Below are positions 6,941 through 14,424 of a stretch of DNA of 39,622 bases, piece after piece (the first letter of the stretch is position 1; the number at the start of each line of letters is the position of its first letter). Where the stretch lies: assembly GCA_016744995.1 (NCBI GenBank), contig JADGDG010000031.1, positions 1 to 39,622 of the forward strand. Reading direction: 5' to 3'. This DNA comes from Gammaproteobacteria bacterium (GTDB lineage Bacteria; Pseudomonadota; Gammaproteobacteria; GRL18). A program made the translations under genes and the position numbers. A model generated the notes under the pieces. It did not search any database and was not told where the DNA came from. It saw only the letters and a list, made by a program, of their open reading frames with translations.

Positions 6941-9445
6941 ATGGGTAAGGGAAAATCATCTAAAAAAAATCTGAAAACGGAAGCAAAAGCACTGAAAAGC
7001 CTAAAAGCTGATCAGACACAATCCCCTGCGCCCGGTAAAAAATCAGTAAAAATATTAAAGAACATTCAAAAACAACTCGATGAAATTGTTTCCCAAAGAG
7101 AAATAGCCTCAAAAACAGTTAAAAAGCTGGATAAAAAAACCAGGCTCATCAGTAAACAGGTTGAAGCTTCTGAGTCTCAGCTTTCCAAACTGGCATTTAA
7201 TAAAGATCTGCAAAGGATCAAAGCCTCACTTGAAAAGAAAAATAAGCAATTTGAGAAAGAATCAACTCAATTAAGCAGTGAAATTTCACAATTTAAAAAT
7301 TTAACTCAGCGTGTCGAGAAAAAAATTCGTAAATTGGAACAACAAACAGTTCCATCAACCAACCAGTTCCAGACCCTGAATAACAATAATGAACATTTAT
7401 TAAAAAAAATAAGTAATTTCGAAGAAGAACTTAATCAATTCTTTGATACCTATATTCACCCGGATGACGCGATTTCAGGTTTTTCTAAACAGCTTAACAG
7501 ACTCAATAAAGTCATCAAACAAGCCAGCAAGGATCAACAGAAAAACAACAAGCAAATCAATCAACTGCAAAATGACACAACAAAACTCAAAGAGTCATTC
7601 CAACAGAAAACCCGCCATCTGGCTGATGAAGATCTCAATCTTAAAAAAGGGATTGAGAGCTATCAGCAGGAATTTATGAGCCATCAGCTAGAATACAAGA
7701 GCCATCAGCAAGAGTATAAGAGCCATCAGCTTGAAATAGAAAGCAATCAGCAAAAACTTTTAGCACCACTTGAGTCACATCTTCATAAGCTCGAAAAAAG
7801 CATACAACTTTTACAGCAAGAATACACAGAACACCTGAAAATAAGCTCGGGTGACAATAATAATCTGTCAGAACTTAGCCAGCAGCAACATGAGCTGAGT
7901 GATAAATTCAACCAGTTTAACGATCATTTATCACAATCACAGGATGAGCTGAAACAACACTTAGAGCAAATACAGAAATCGGATAAAAATGATAATTTAT
8001 CAGAAAGAAATCATTCTAATGAAGCTCTGGAAAAACTTTCACTACAACTTTCTGACGTCACAGAACAATCCAATAAACTCCAGGCTTTATTCGATACCGT
8101 TCAGGAAGAACAGAAGATAAATAATGATCATCATGATGAATTGTCAAAACAGTATCTGCTGCAACAGCAGCAATTAGATAAATATGAAAGCCAATTACTG
8201 CAATTACCAACACTCATTACTCTCAGTGAATCCAGCACAAAACATATAGAGAAGATAACTGGTTCCCTGGAGCAATTATCAGACAGCCAGAATAGCCTGT
8301 CTCAATTGGAAGTTGAACAGCAATCAAAGCTGCAGAGCCTTGAACAGAAAATCGATGACAGCCACGAGCAACATCAGGAAAACATAAACAAGCTACTTCA
8401 TTACCAGCAAAACCTGGAAAGCAAGGCAATACAAAGTGAGAGCTATCAACGGAATGTTGAGAGCCATCAGCAGGATATAGAAAGCCATCAGCACGATATA
8501 GAGAGCCATCAGCTTGGTATAGAAAACCTTCAGCGGGGTATTAAAAAACTCCAACAAAATACTGAGGCACATCAGCAGGAGATGGATAGCCGTCAGGAAG
8601 ACATGAAGGCTCACCAGCTTGATTTAGAAAATCATCAACACAAGGTTCTCAGCTACCAACAAGATCAATCCGTTTCCCTAAGCCAGCTTTCAGAACTAAT
8701 TAAAAAGCGCAGTCCAATATTCAGTCTCGGGCTTGTTGCCGTATTGGGTGTTGCTGCCCTGCTCTATTTTACCCAGGGGCAGCACACTGAAACAGAAAAA
8801 TTAATAGCACAAATTAAAACAGACGTAACTAACGAGACATTTACCAAAATAAATGCCCTCACTAAACAAAATAGTGCAATTATTAACCAGAAGTTTAACC
8901 AGATAAATGATTCAATCCAGCAAGTAAGTCTGCAGGCAGGACAAAAGCCCGAAACAATTAATATTGATGCCTTGAAAAATACCTGGCAAGAACAATTCAC
9001 AGTATTACAGGAAGCAATGACCGGGACACAAACAAAACAACAGGAACTGAATCAGACAGTGATTAAGCTTTCTGAGTCAATTAATACCGTTACCAATCAA
9101 TACCAACTAATACAAAAAAAATTAAGTTTAAAAGCAGAATCAGCCCTGCAGAGAAATAATCAACAGACAAATAAAAAGACGATGGAAATTACCAACCTTA
9201 ATAATACCCCTTCTTTTTATGCTATCCAGCTATTAGGTGCTCTGCAAAAAGAATCGGTGATAAGTTATATCAAACAACATCATCTGACTGACACCACTCG
9301 CATCCATCAAACAGAGTTTCAGGGCAAACCCTGGTATATATTAGTTCAGGGTCACTATTCCAGTTTTGCGCAAGCAAAAGAAGAACTCCAACAACTCCCT
9401 GATGTCTTACAGGAGAATGCACCCTGGATTAAAAAACTTCCCTAA
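6941..9445 (+). CDS. Large coiled-coil inner-membrane protein with C-terminal SPOR-like domain
   Basis: The 834-residue protein starts with a Lys-rich stretch, then has about 550 residues of Gln/Glu/Lys/Ser-rich coiled coil. One hydrophobic span (about 592-610, FSLGLVAVLGVAALLYF) is followed by more coiled coil (about 620-730). The C-terminal segment 756-834 contains FYAIQLLGA, then GKPWYILVQGHYSSFAQAKEEL and a closing PWIKKLP, which resembles the SPOR domain of DamX-type proteins that bind septal peptidoglycan. The N-terminal coiled coil is therefore inferred to be cytoplasmic and the SPOR part periplasmic. Two blocks of near-identical heptads (ESHQxxI, about 239-273 and 500-570) are written in 21-base repeats. 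It stands alone, with no cell-division neighbours. A role in division or envelope organisation is inference. Confidence 0.8.
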   Translation: MGKGKSSKKNLKTEAKALKSLKADQTQSPAPGKKSVKILKNIQKQLDEIVSQREIASKTVKKLDKKTRLISKQVEASESQLSKLAFNKDLQRIKASLEKKNKQFEKESTQLSSEISQFKNLTQRVEKKIRKLEQQTVPSTNQFQTLNNNNEHLLKKISNFEEELNQFFDTYIHPDDAISGFSKQLNRLNKVIKQASKDQQKNNKQINQLQNDTTKLKESFQQKTRHLADEDLNLKKGIESYQQEFMSHQLEYKSHQQEYKSHQLEIESNQQKLLAPLESHLHKLEKSIQLLQQEYTEHLKISSGDNNNLSELSQQQHELSDKFNQFNDHLSQSQDELKQHLEQIQKSDKNDNLSERNHSNEALEKLSLQLSDVTEQSNKLQALFDTVQEEQKINNDHHDELSKQYLLQQQQLDKYESQLLQLPTLITLSESSTKHIEKITGSLEQLSDSQNSLSQLEVEQQSKLQSLEQKIDDSHEQHQENINKLLHYQQNLESKAIQSESYQRNVESHQQDIESHQHDIESHQLGIENLQRGIKKLQQNTEAHQQEMDSRQEDMKAHQLDLENHQHKVLSYQQDQSVSLSQLSELIKKRSPIFSLGLVAVLGVAALLYFTQGQHTETEKLIAQIKTDVTNETFTKINALTKQNSAIINQKFNQINDSIQQVSLQAGQKPETINIDALKNTWQEQFTVLQEAMTGTQTKQQELNQTVIKLSESINTVTNQYQLIQKKLSLKAESALQRNNQQTNKKTMEITNLNNTPSFYAIQLLGALQKESVISYIKQHHLTDTTRIHQTEFQGKPWYILVQGHYSSFAQAKEELQQLPDVLQENAPWIKKLP
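7655..7755 (+). repeat. 21-bp tandem repeats inside the coiled-coil gene, block 1
   Basis: About five units of the form GAGAGCCATCAGCAGGAATAT-like, 21 bases each, encode heptads with a fixed SHQ (once SYQ, once SNQ) core. Unit length equals one coiled-coil heptad, so copy number can change without breaking frame or register. Confidence 0.75.
8437..8650 (+). repeat. 21-bp tandem repeats inside the coiled-coil gene, block 2
   Basis: About ten heptad-length units, the first five close to GAGAGCCATCAGCAGGATATA, the later ones drifting to forms such as ENLQ, AHQQ, SRQE, AHQL and NHQH. The pattern looks like an older expansion of the same unit as in block 1, decayed toward the 3' end. Confidence 0.7.
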
Positions 9446-9486
9446 GGGTGATTTACTTGTGGATCAATGTTCTTGTATACAAAAGC

Positions 9487-10164
9487 CTAATGAGCCAGTA
9501 AGCGAATATAGCTCACCAGAGCCTCTGCATCAGACTGAGTAAGAATTCCCCTCCAGGCGGGCATAAATCGGCCTTTACCATCAAGAATACTTTTAACAAT
9601 ATCTTTATTGCTGAGAGCATTGGTTTCATTTGGATTAGTATGATCCATGGGCGCGATACCAATCAGATCAATCATAATGCCATCACCATCGCCTTCAACG
9701 CCATGACAAACATGGCAGTATTTTTGATAAAGCTGCATTCCAGCCTTAGGATCACCCTGCAACTTAAATTTTGTTGTGCTCATAAAACGCAGATAGGCAA
9801 TTAATGATTTTATTTGAGATTCATCAAAAAGATTTTCCCATTCAGGCATAGCATCACTCAGCAGATTATGACGAACGCGACCTGTGATAGTCTGTCCTCC
9901 TCTTCCGGTAATAATTTTGGTGAGTATGGTATCACTTCTGGAACGAACTGTTGTGGTGAGATCAGCTGGATTGAGATCCATAGACACAGCAAGCGGCCCA
10001 TCGCCTTTCCCGCCCGTACCATGACATAATTGACAATAAGAAACATACAATCTTCGCCCCTCATATGCCGGTGGAGGATCAGCCCATAGTTTTGAAGCAC
10101 TGATAAAAATCAAACTGAGCAGTATCACGAAATGAATGAAAGTTGAACGAATGACAATATTCAT
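9487..10164 (-). CDS. Periplasmic diheme cytochrome c
   Basis: The 225-residue protein starts with a Sec signal peptide (hydrophobic 9-25, likely cut after SKLWA near residue 28). It has two heme c attachment sites: CQLCH (Cys44-His48) and CHVCH (Cys150-His154). Each half is a small cytochrome c domain with a candidate axial Met in DAMPEW (Met106) and RFMPAW (near residue 196). The two halves look like a duplicated class I cytochrome, as in electron carriers or subunits of oxidases and reductases. No oxidase or dehydrogenase gene is adjacent, so the partner is unknown. The gene is single and divergent from an insertion-sequence remnant. Confidence 0.9.
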   Translation of the reverse strand: MNIVIRSTFIHFVILLSLIFISASKLWADPPPAYEGRRLYVSYCQLCHGTGGKGDGPLAVSMDLNPADLTTTVRSRSDTILTKIITGRGGQTITGRVRHNLLSDAMPEWENLFDESQIKSLIAYLRFMSTTKFKLQGDPKAGMQLYQKYCHVCHGVEGDGDGIMIDLIGIAPMDHTNPNETNALSNKDIVKSILDGKGRFMPAWRGILTQSDAEALVSYIRLLAH

Positions 10165-10231
10165 ATTTATCCCTGTTAAATTTATTTTTATTATTTTTTA
10201 CAAATTTAAGTATTATATCTACGCCCGTAGA

Positions 10232-10244
10232 ATGGGTAACCCAT
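10232..10244. promoter_or_regulatory. 13-bp palindrome upstream of the cytochrome c gene
   Basis: ATGGGTAACCCAT has perfect 6-bp arms around one base, 68 bp ahead of the cytochrome start codon. The position suits an operator, but I cannot match it to a known regulator. Confidence 0.3.
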
Positions 10245-10376
10245 CCGTACTCCCCTGCGGAAAAATAATATCGAACATGCTCCTGCTTAACTCAGCTATT
10301 ATTGTTAATTAACCTGATAGCTGGATAAGAAATTTGAAAAATTGAACGTAATGCCTGCTCATCGATCGGTTATTTA

Positions 10377-10616
10377 ATGACTAACTTAAATAATAAGATA
10401 TTCAACCAGATAATAAATACTATAGATGCATTATTTTGTGTTGTCGATGATTTTAATAAAGCATTTTCTCTGAAGGGAAATGATGCGACCAGGACAGGAA
10501 ATGACAACAAGAAACGTCGTCGAAAAAAGATAATAAATCAAACTGGCCTGATGGCCATTTCAATTTATTTTTTCAATTACATTATAAAACTTCTAAAAGC
10601 GAAGAAATTTTTATAG
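10377..10616 (+). pseudogene. N-terminal remnant of an IS982-like transposase
   Basis: The 79-residue frame begins with helical residues and then IDALFCVVDDFNKAF, which resembles the N-terminus of IS982/IS4-type transposases (typically LFC-x-VDDF-x-x-x-F). A basic KKRRRKK segment and LMAISIYFFNY follow, like the usual SEIMTI-x-I-x-FH stretch. The frame stops where a full transposase (about 290 residues) would go on; no DDE catalytic residues are present and no terminal inverted repeats were found nearby. I read it as a decayed insertion-sequence fragment. A short real gene of unrelated origin cannot be ruled out. Confidence 0.5.
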
Positions 10617-10692
10617 ATAGAAGGAAGGTGCACAGGCGACTTATCTTTGAGAGATAAAAAGTCATATCAATTGAATGAAAAAATTAACTTAA

Positions 10693-10959
10693 TTAATGTC
10701 TTCGACCTTTGCCTTTCTTTTTCAATTGTTCGAATTTAACCACCAGGTATTTTTCTCCGAACGATTTACCATTGAGACCAGAAATAGCTGCTCTGGCTTC
10801 ATGACCTTCCATTTCAATAAAGCCGAAACCTTTGCATTTACCAGAAAAAATATCCATTACCAATTCAATTGAACGTACAACACCAAATTCTGAAAACAAG
10901 GCTCTAACTGAGTCTGGAGTTGCATTTGCATCCAGATTACCAACAAATAATTTTTTCAT
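10693..10959 (-). CDS. RRM-domain RNA-binding protein
   Basis: The 88-residue protein is a single RNA recognition motif with RNP2 KLFVGNL at residues 3-9 and RNP1 KCKGFGFIEM near residues 45-54, followed by a Lys/Arg/Gly tail (KKKGKGRRH). I start it at the ATG at 10959, eight codons inside the longest frame, because GAGG lies 6 bases upstream and the domain then begins at residue 3 as usual. Bacterial single-RRM proteins of this type bind RNA and often respond to cold, which fits the cold-shock gene next door on the same strand. A terminator lies between the two, so they are probably separate transcripts. Confidence 0.9.
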   Translation of the reverse strand: MKKLFVGNLDANATPDSVRALFSEFGVVRSIELVMDIFSGKCKGFGFIEMEGHEARAAISGLNGKSFGEKYLVVKFEQLKKKGKGRRH

Positions 10960-10981
10960 GACAAACCTCAAAATATCGGGC

Positions 10982-11018
10982 AAAAAAAAAGGGCGAAACC
11001 TTAAAATTTTGCCCTTTT
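10982..11018 (-). terminator. Terminator downstream of the cold-shock gene
   Basis: Read on the minus strand, AAAAGGGC pairs with GCCCTTTT around a 20-base AT-rich loop and is followed by a run of T (nine T in total after GCCC). It lies about 66 bp beyond the csp stop, and the RRM gene starts just after it. A second inverted repeat, GCTCATTTTAAATGAGC at 11028-11044, sits between the csp stop and this hairpin. Confidence 0.75.
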
Positions 11019-11084
11019 AAATTTAGAGCTCATTTTAAATGAGCCTGCATTATTTACAATGCTATTTTCAATATCGCTGGAGGT

Positions 11085-11294
11085 TTACAGTGCAACAATG
11101 TTCTCGGCCTGAGGACCTTTTGGGCCTTGAGTCACTACGAACTCAACTTGCTGACCTTCAGCTAAAGTTTTGAAACCTTCACCAGAGATGGCTCTAAAGT
11201 GAGCAAATACATCGGGGCCATCTTGCTGCTCGATAAAACCAAAACCTTTAGATTCGTTGAACCATTTGACGGTTCCTTGTACTGTATTAGACAT
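11085..11294 (-). CDS. CspA-family cold-shock protein
   Basis: The 69-residue protein is one cold-shock domain with TVKWFNESKGFGFIEQQDG (RNP1 KGFGFI) and VFAHFRAI (RNP2), where most homologues have VFVHF or VFVHY. The end KGPQAENIV is typical. These proteins bind single-stranded RNA and DNA and melt secondary structure. The 5' leader is long: a promoter-like pair lies about 145-170 bp upstream of the start codon, as in cold-inducible csp genes, whose leaders control translation. Which csp paralogue it is cannot be told. Confidence 0.96.
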   Translation of the reverse strand: MSNTVQGTVKWFNESKGFGFIEQQDGPDVFAHFRAISGEGFKTLAEGQQVEFVVTQGPKGPQAENIVAL

Positions 11295-11691
11295 AATAAT
11301 ATCCTGTAATTAAATTTAAATGTGCCTTCAAGAGGCTTGAATAGAAAAATTGAGCTGGTACTTAGAAACTGCAGGACGAGGGATTACGAATAAAACAACG
11401 AAATGAAGAATTTAAACAAACGACTTTCTTTCTAGGGCCAGTGTATATAGTTTATTTTAAAAGTCAAACAATTATTCAATTATTTATGATCTATAACAGA
11501 AATTTGAGATATTGGCTCAACGCCCATAAATGACTTTTAGTTATAAGCTTAAAAAGTCATCCAATTGGCAAAAATAACCATGGGCAACTACTCGACTAGC
11601 AGTTACAATAAAACACGAGATAAGCTAACAATTAAAGCACAATTGCCAGCAATACTACTGATTTTACCCCCTACAGCCTAAAGGTTCCCTC
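11295..11691. other. Intergenic region between csp and the next gene (397 bp)
   Basis: Holds the csp leader and promoter, then an inverted repeat (ATGACTTTT at 11530-11538 with AAAAGTCAT at 11552-11560) that lacks a T-run on either side, and the upstream region of the gene at 11692. No further coding frame was seen. Confidence 0.5.
11440..11467 (-). promoter_or_regulatory. Promoter candidate of the cold-shock gene
   Basis: On the minus strand TTGACT (11467-11462) and TACACT (11445-11440) are 16 bp apart, a good sigma-70 pair. It would give a 5' leader of about 140 nt ahead of the start codon at 11294, the usual layout for cold-shock genes. Confidence 0.55.
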
Positions 11692-11898
11692 ATGAGCATG
11701 AAGTCATACACTGAATTTGATTTAGCAGGAGCAGTGAAGAAAGCGACTAAGAAACACTACTACATTTATCTTGAGCTTGATGATAATGAGCGTATCCAGT
11801 TTTGTATCAATAAAGATGATACAGACGAATTCTACTGCTTCAATGATTTATTTGGAGTGTTCGATTATCTGGAAAAACAGCCCGACCTGGAAGATTGA
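11692..11898 (+). CDS. Small acidic protein of unknown function
   Basis: A 68-residue soluble acidic protein with no signal peptide. It contains HYYIYLELDDNERIQFCINKD, a likely beta hairpin, then DEFYCFNDLFGVFDYLEKQPDLED. AAGG lies 7 bases ahead of the ATG at 11692; a second ATG two codons later is also possible. It sits 63 bp upstream of the YheT-like gene on the same strand and may share its transcript. I do not recognise the family. Confidence 0.6.
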   Translation: MSMKSYTEFDLAGAVKKATKKHYYIYLELDDNERIQFCINKDDTDEFYCFNDLFGVFDYLEKQPDLED

Positions 11899-11961
11899 AC
11901 ATGAGGATAAAAGTTCAGTGATTCAAGACATGACTCAAGCCGCGAGTGTGCAGATAAAATA

Positions 11962-12996
11962 ATGACTCAACATCATTTTCATAAGTATAAACCCTTCCAG
12001 GCTGCATATGGTTTAAAGTATCGGCATTTTCAGACCATCTATTCAACATTGTTTAGAAAATTTTCTAAAGCAGACATTGAGATTGAACGTTTTGAATTAA
12101 GTGATGGTGATTTTGTTGATTGTTATTGGCATCATAAAGCTGATCTCAACAAACCCGAAGCCATCGTAATTTTATTTCATGGTTTAGCTGGTTCATTTCA
12201 TTCGCCCTATATACAGGGAATGATGAAAGCATTGGCTCAAGCAGGTTTTAATTCTGTTTTAATGCACTTCAGAGGCTGTTCCGGTCAGACTAACCGCCTG
12301 GCCCGTTCTTATCACAGCGGAGATACAGCGGATGCAAGGGAATGGATCGAAGCATTAAAAGCACGCTATCCCCAAAAACCTTTATTTGCGATTGGTTATT
12401 CACTTGGCGGTAATATGCTACTAAAGCTTCTGGGGGAATGGCAAAGCTCATCTCTTCTTTGTGCAGCAGTATCAGTCTCAGCGCCTTTACAATTAAATAT
12501 ATGTGCTAAACAAATGAATCAGGGGTTTTCCAGGTTATATCAATACGTATTATTGAAAATACTGAAACAGGGCTTATTGGAAAAATATAAGCAGCATGAT
12601 ATACAATCTTTAATCGGCATTAACGAAAAGAAAGTAAAACAATTAAAAAGTTTCTGGGCCTTTGATGATGTCTATACAGGTCCGATTCATGGATTTCATT
12701 CTGCTTCAGATTATTACCAACAGTCAAGTTCCAGACAATATTTAAAAGACATCAGCACACCAACTCTTATCATTCATGCCGAGGATGATCCTTTTATGAC
12801 ACCAGAAATCTTGCCTGACAAGGGATTATTACCAGCAGATGTACAACTTGAAATCCATGCAAATGGTGGTCATCTTGGATTTATCAGCGGCCATATATTA
12901 AAACCTGAATATTGGCTGGAAGATAGAATTATCCATTTTTTAAAAAACTATGATCGAAACTATGTTCAAAACTATGTTCAAAACTATGATCTCTGA
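11962..12996 (+). CDS. yheT: YheT-family alpha/beta hydrolase
   Basis: The 344-residue protein shows the alpha/beta hydrolase fold of the YheT/ABHD1-3 family: FHGLAGSFHSPY near residues 72-83 (oxyanion region), nucleophile elbow GYSLGG with Ser147, acid Asp in HAEDDPFM near residue 272, and His in HANGGHLGF near residue 301. YheT of Escherichia coli is a putative hydrolase without a settled substrate. The last residues, NYDRNYVQNYVQNYDL, are written as a 12-base tandem repeat that appears to extend the usual C-terminus. A small acidic protein precedes it on the same strand. Confidence 0.92.
   Translation: MTQHHFHKYKPFQAAYGLKYRHFQTIYSTLFRKFSKADIEIERFELSDGDFVDCYWHHKADLNKPEAIVILFHGLAGSFHSPYIQGMMKALAQAGFNSVLMHFRGCSGQTNRLARSYHSGDTADAREWIEALKARYPQKPLFAIGYSLGGNMLLKLLGEWQSSSLLCAAVSVSAPLQLNICAKQMNQGFSRLYQYVLLKILKQGLLEKYKQHDIQSLIGINEKKVKQLKSFWAFDDVYTGPIHGFHSASDYYQQSSSRQYLKDISTPTLIIHAEDDPFMTPEILPDKGLLPADVQLEIHANGGHLGFISGHILKPEYWLEDRIIHFLKNYDRNYVQNYVQNYDL
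12947..12994 (+). repeat. 12-bp tandem repeat at the 3' end of the yheT-like gene
   Basis: Four units near AAAACTATGTTC (first and last variants carry GATC) encode NY-D/V-Q/R-type tetrads at the very C-terminus. The 12-base unit keeps frame. Confidence 0.75.
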
Positions 12997-13101
12997 TTTT
13001 TATGAACAAAAATAATAAGATGTTTTCTGACATGCACTCTGCTAAAGCGCCAATTTTAGCTCAGAAACCACCAGAGGGTCAAAAATCTCAGAGGCCGTGA
13101 T

Positions 13102-13197
13102 ATGTCGATAATAATAGTTGGAGGACAAAGAATGGATGGCTTTGATATTTCAACATTAAAAGAATGTATCAGCCTGAACACATCATTGATTATTTGA
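13102..13197 (+). CDS. Possible 31-residue ORF (unknown; may be a gene fragment)
   Basis: The ATG at 13102 has AGAGG 7 bases upstream, and the frame encodes MSIIIVGGQR, then MDGFDISTLKE, ending just inside the 3' end of the convergent cvfB gene. The start (hydrophobic strand, then VGG) recalls the opening of short DUF2325-type or nucleotide-binding proteins, but it is too short to judge. It may be what remains of a truncated gene. Confidence 0.25.
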   Translation: MSIIIVGGQRMDGFDISTLKECISLNTSLII

Positions 13198-14023
13198 GTA
13201 AATGAATGCCATCCTGCTCAATGCTAATCATTCTCTTACGGTACAATTGACCAATAGCTTTTTTAAAAGCTCCTTTACTCATACCAAATAGTTTTGAGAT
13301 TTGTTTTGGATCAGACTTGTCATTAAGCGGTGCAAAACCCTGTTTGTTTTTTAAGTAGCTTAAAATAATATCGACATTTTCATCCCGTGTTATCTTGCCA
13401 CCCTGCAAACTTAAATCAATTTTCCCATCTGAGCGAATACTTTTAATAAAACCTTTTTTATTTTGACCAAAACTTAGTCGTTCAAAAACATCATTTTTGT
13501 ATAAAACACCCCAAAAACGATGATTAATAATGGCTTTATATCCCAGATCAGTCGTATTGGCAATGATCAGATCAACCGCTTGATGCGGCTTTAAATATTG
13601 GGGTTCATTTTCATCAATGAATCTATCAATTTTTGATGAAGCAACAATTCGCCCATCAATTTTATCAGTATAGATATAAACAAGATAAGAATGTCCTTCT
13701 ACCATATGCACATGCTGTTCAGCAAAGGGCACTAATAGATCCTTATCCAATCCCCAATCAAGAAAAGCACCCACTCGGGTCGTATCTATAACTTTTAAGT
13801 AAGCAAATTCACCCACTTGTGCCATAGGAATTTGTGTCGTTGCCACAGGTCTGTCTTCAGAGTCAAAATATAGAAAAACACGAATACTATCCCCTTCAGA
13901 CAACTCCTCCGGGGTATGACGACGTGGCAATAAGATTTCGCCCAGTTCTTCAGCATCCAGATAGACACCAAAATTTGAATTTCTTATCACATCCAGCTCG
14001 CAAGTCTGACCAATTCTTATCAT
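13190..14023 (-). CDS. cvfB: CvfB-like S1-domain RNA-binding protein
   Basis: The 277-residue protein matches the CvfB/YitL family: tandem S1-like domains beginning GQTCELDVIRNSNFGVYLDAEELGEILLPRR, a second with FAYLKVIDTTRVGAFLDWGLDKDLLVPFAEQ, a third around residues 145-205 ending RSDGKIDLSLQ, and a C-terminal winged-helix segment (about 215-277, KLFGMSKGAFKKAIGQLYRKR). In Staphylococcus CvfB binds RNA and affects virulence gene expression; in this setting a general RNA-binding role is the safest reading. It is single, convergent with the yheT-like gene and followed upstream by a divergent-free gap to the small Cys-rich gene. Confidence 0.9.
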   Translation of the reverse strand: MIRIGQTCELDVIRNSNFGVYLDAEELGEILLPRRHTPEELSEGDSIRVFLYFDSEDRPVATTQIPMAQVGEFAYLKVIDTTRVGAFLDWGLDKDLLVPFAEQHVHMVEGHSYLVYIYTDKIDGRIVASSKIDRFIDENEPQYLKPHQAVDLIIANTTDLGYKAIINHRFWGVLYKNDVFERLSFGQNKKGFIKSIRSDGKIDLSLQGGKITRDENVDIILSYLKNKQGFAPLNDKSDPKQISKLFGMSKGAFKKAIGQLYRKRMISIEQDGIHLLK

Positions 14024-14108
14024 TTTTACTCTTTAAAAAAACTTCATCATTTGAGAACTTAGTCTAACTTTTCCATGAGCATGAATCAAATAGCGCATTC
14101 AAAACAAG

Positions 14109-14249
14109 TTATGATTTCTTCTCTTGCTCTGTTGTCTGACTGCTATCCTGAGTCTGGGCTTCTGCCTGCTTCTGCTCATTGTCTTGCTCTTTTACCTGCT
14201 CACTGCTTTGTTCAGTATTTTGACCGCCACATACACCACAACAACTCAT
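14109..14249 (-). CDS. 46-residue Cys-rich small protein (MSCCGVCGG type)
   Basis: On the minus strand the ATG at 14249 (GAGGAG 7 bases upstream) opens a 46-residue frame that begins MSCCGVCGGQNTEQ and continues as a very hydrophilic Gln/Glu/Lys tail ending EQEKKS. Three cysteines and paired glycines at the N-terminus followed by a charged tail are seen in short proteins annotated in many proteobacteria without a known role. The Cys-Cys-x-x-Cys arrangement could bind a metal; that is inference. The strong ribosome binding site and biased composition support a real gene despite its length. It lies 85 bp upstream of cvfB on the same strand. Confidence 0.7.
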   Translation of the reverse strand: MSCCGVCGGQNTEQSSEQVKEQDNEQKQAEAQTQDSSQTTEQEKKS

Positions 14250-14424
14250 ATCTATCTCCTCGTTAAAATTAATTTAGTGGATAATATTAACACAGCAATA
14301 CATTGGGGTATTTGATATAGATTAAGCTAAATTCTGGAATACACTGCCGTTGAAGCAATAGCAGAATAGATCCTCTTACTCACAATAATCTAACAGATTA
14401 ACATTTATTTTACTTATCAATATT

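Noticed and set aside
7655..8650. CRISPR-like direct repeats
   Set aside because: The 21-bp units have no spacers, lie in frame in a coiled-coil gene and code for heptads.
11530..11560. Inverted repeat ATGACTTTT/AAAAGTCAT as a terminator
   Set aside because: Neither side is followed by a T-run, and it does not lie at the end of a gene.
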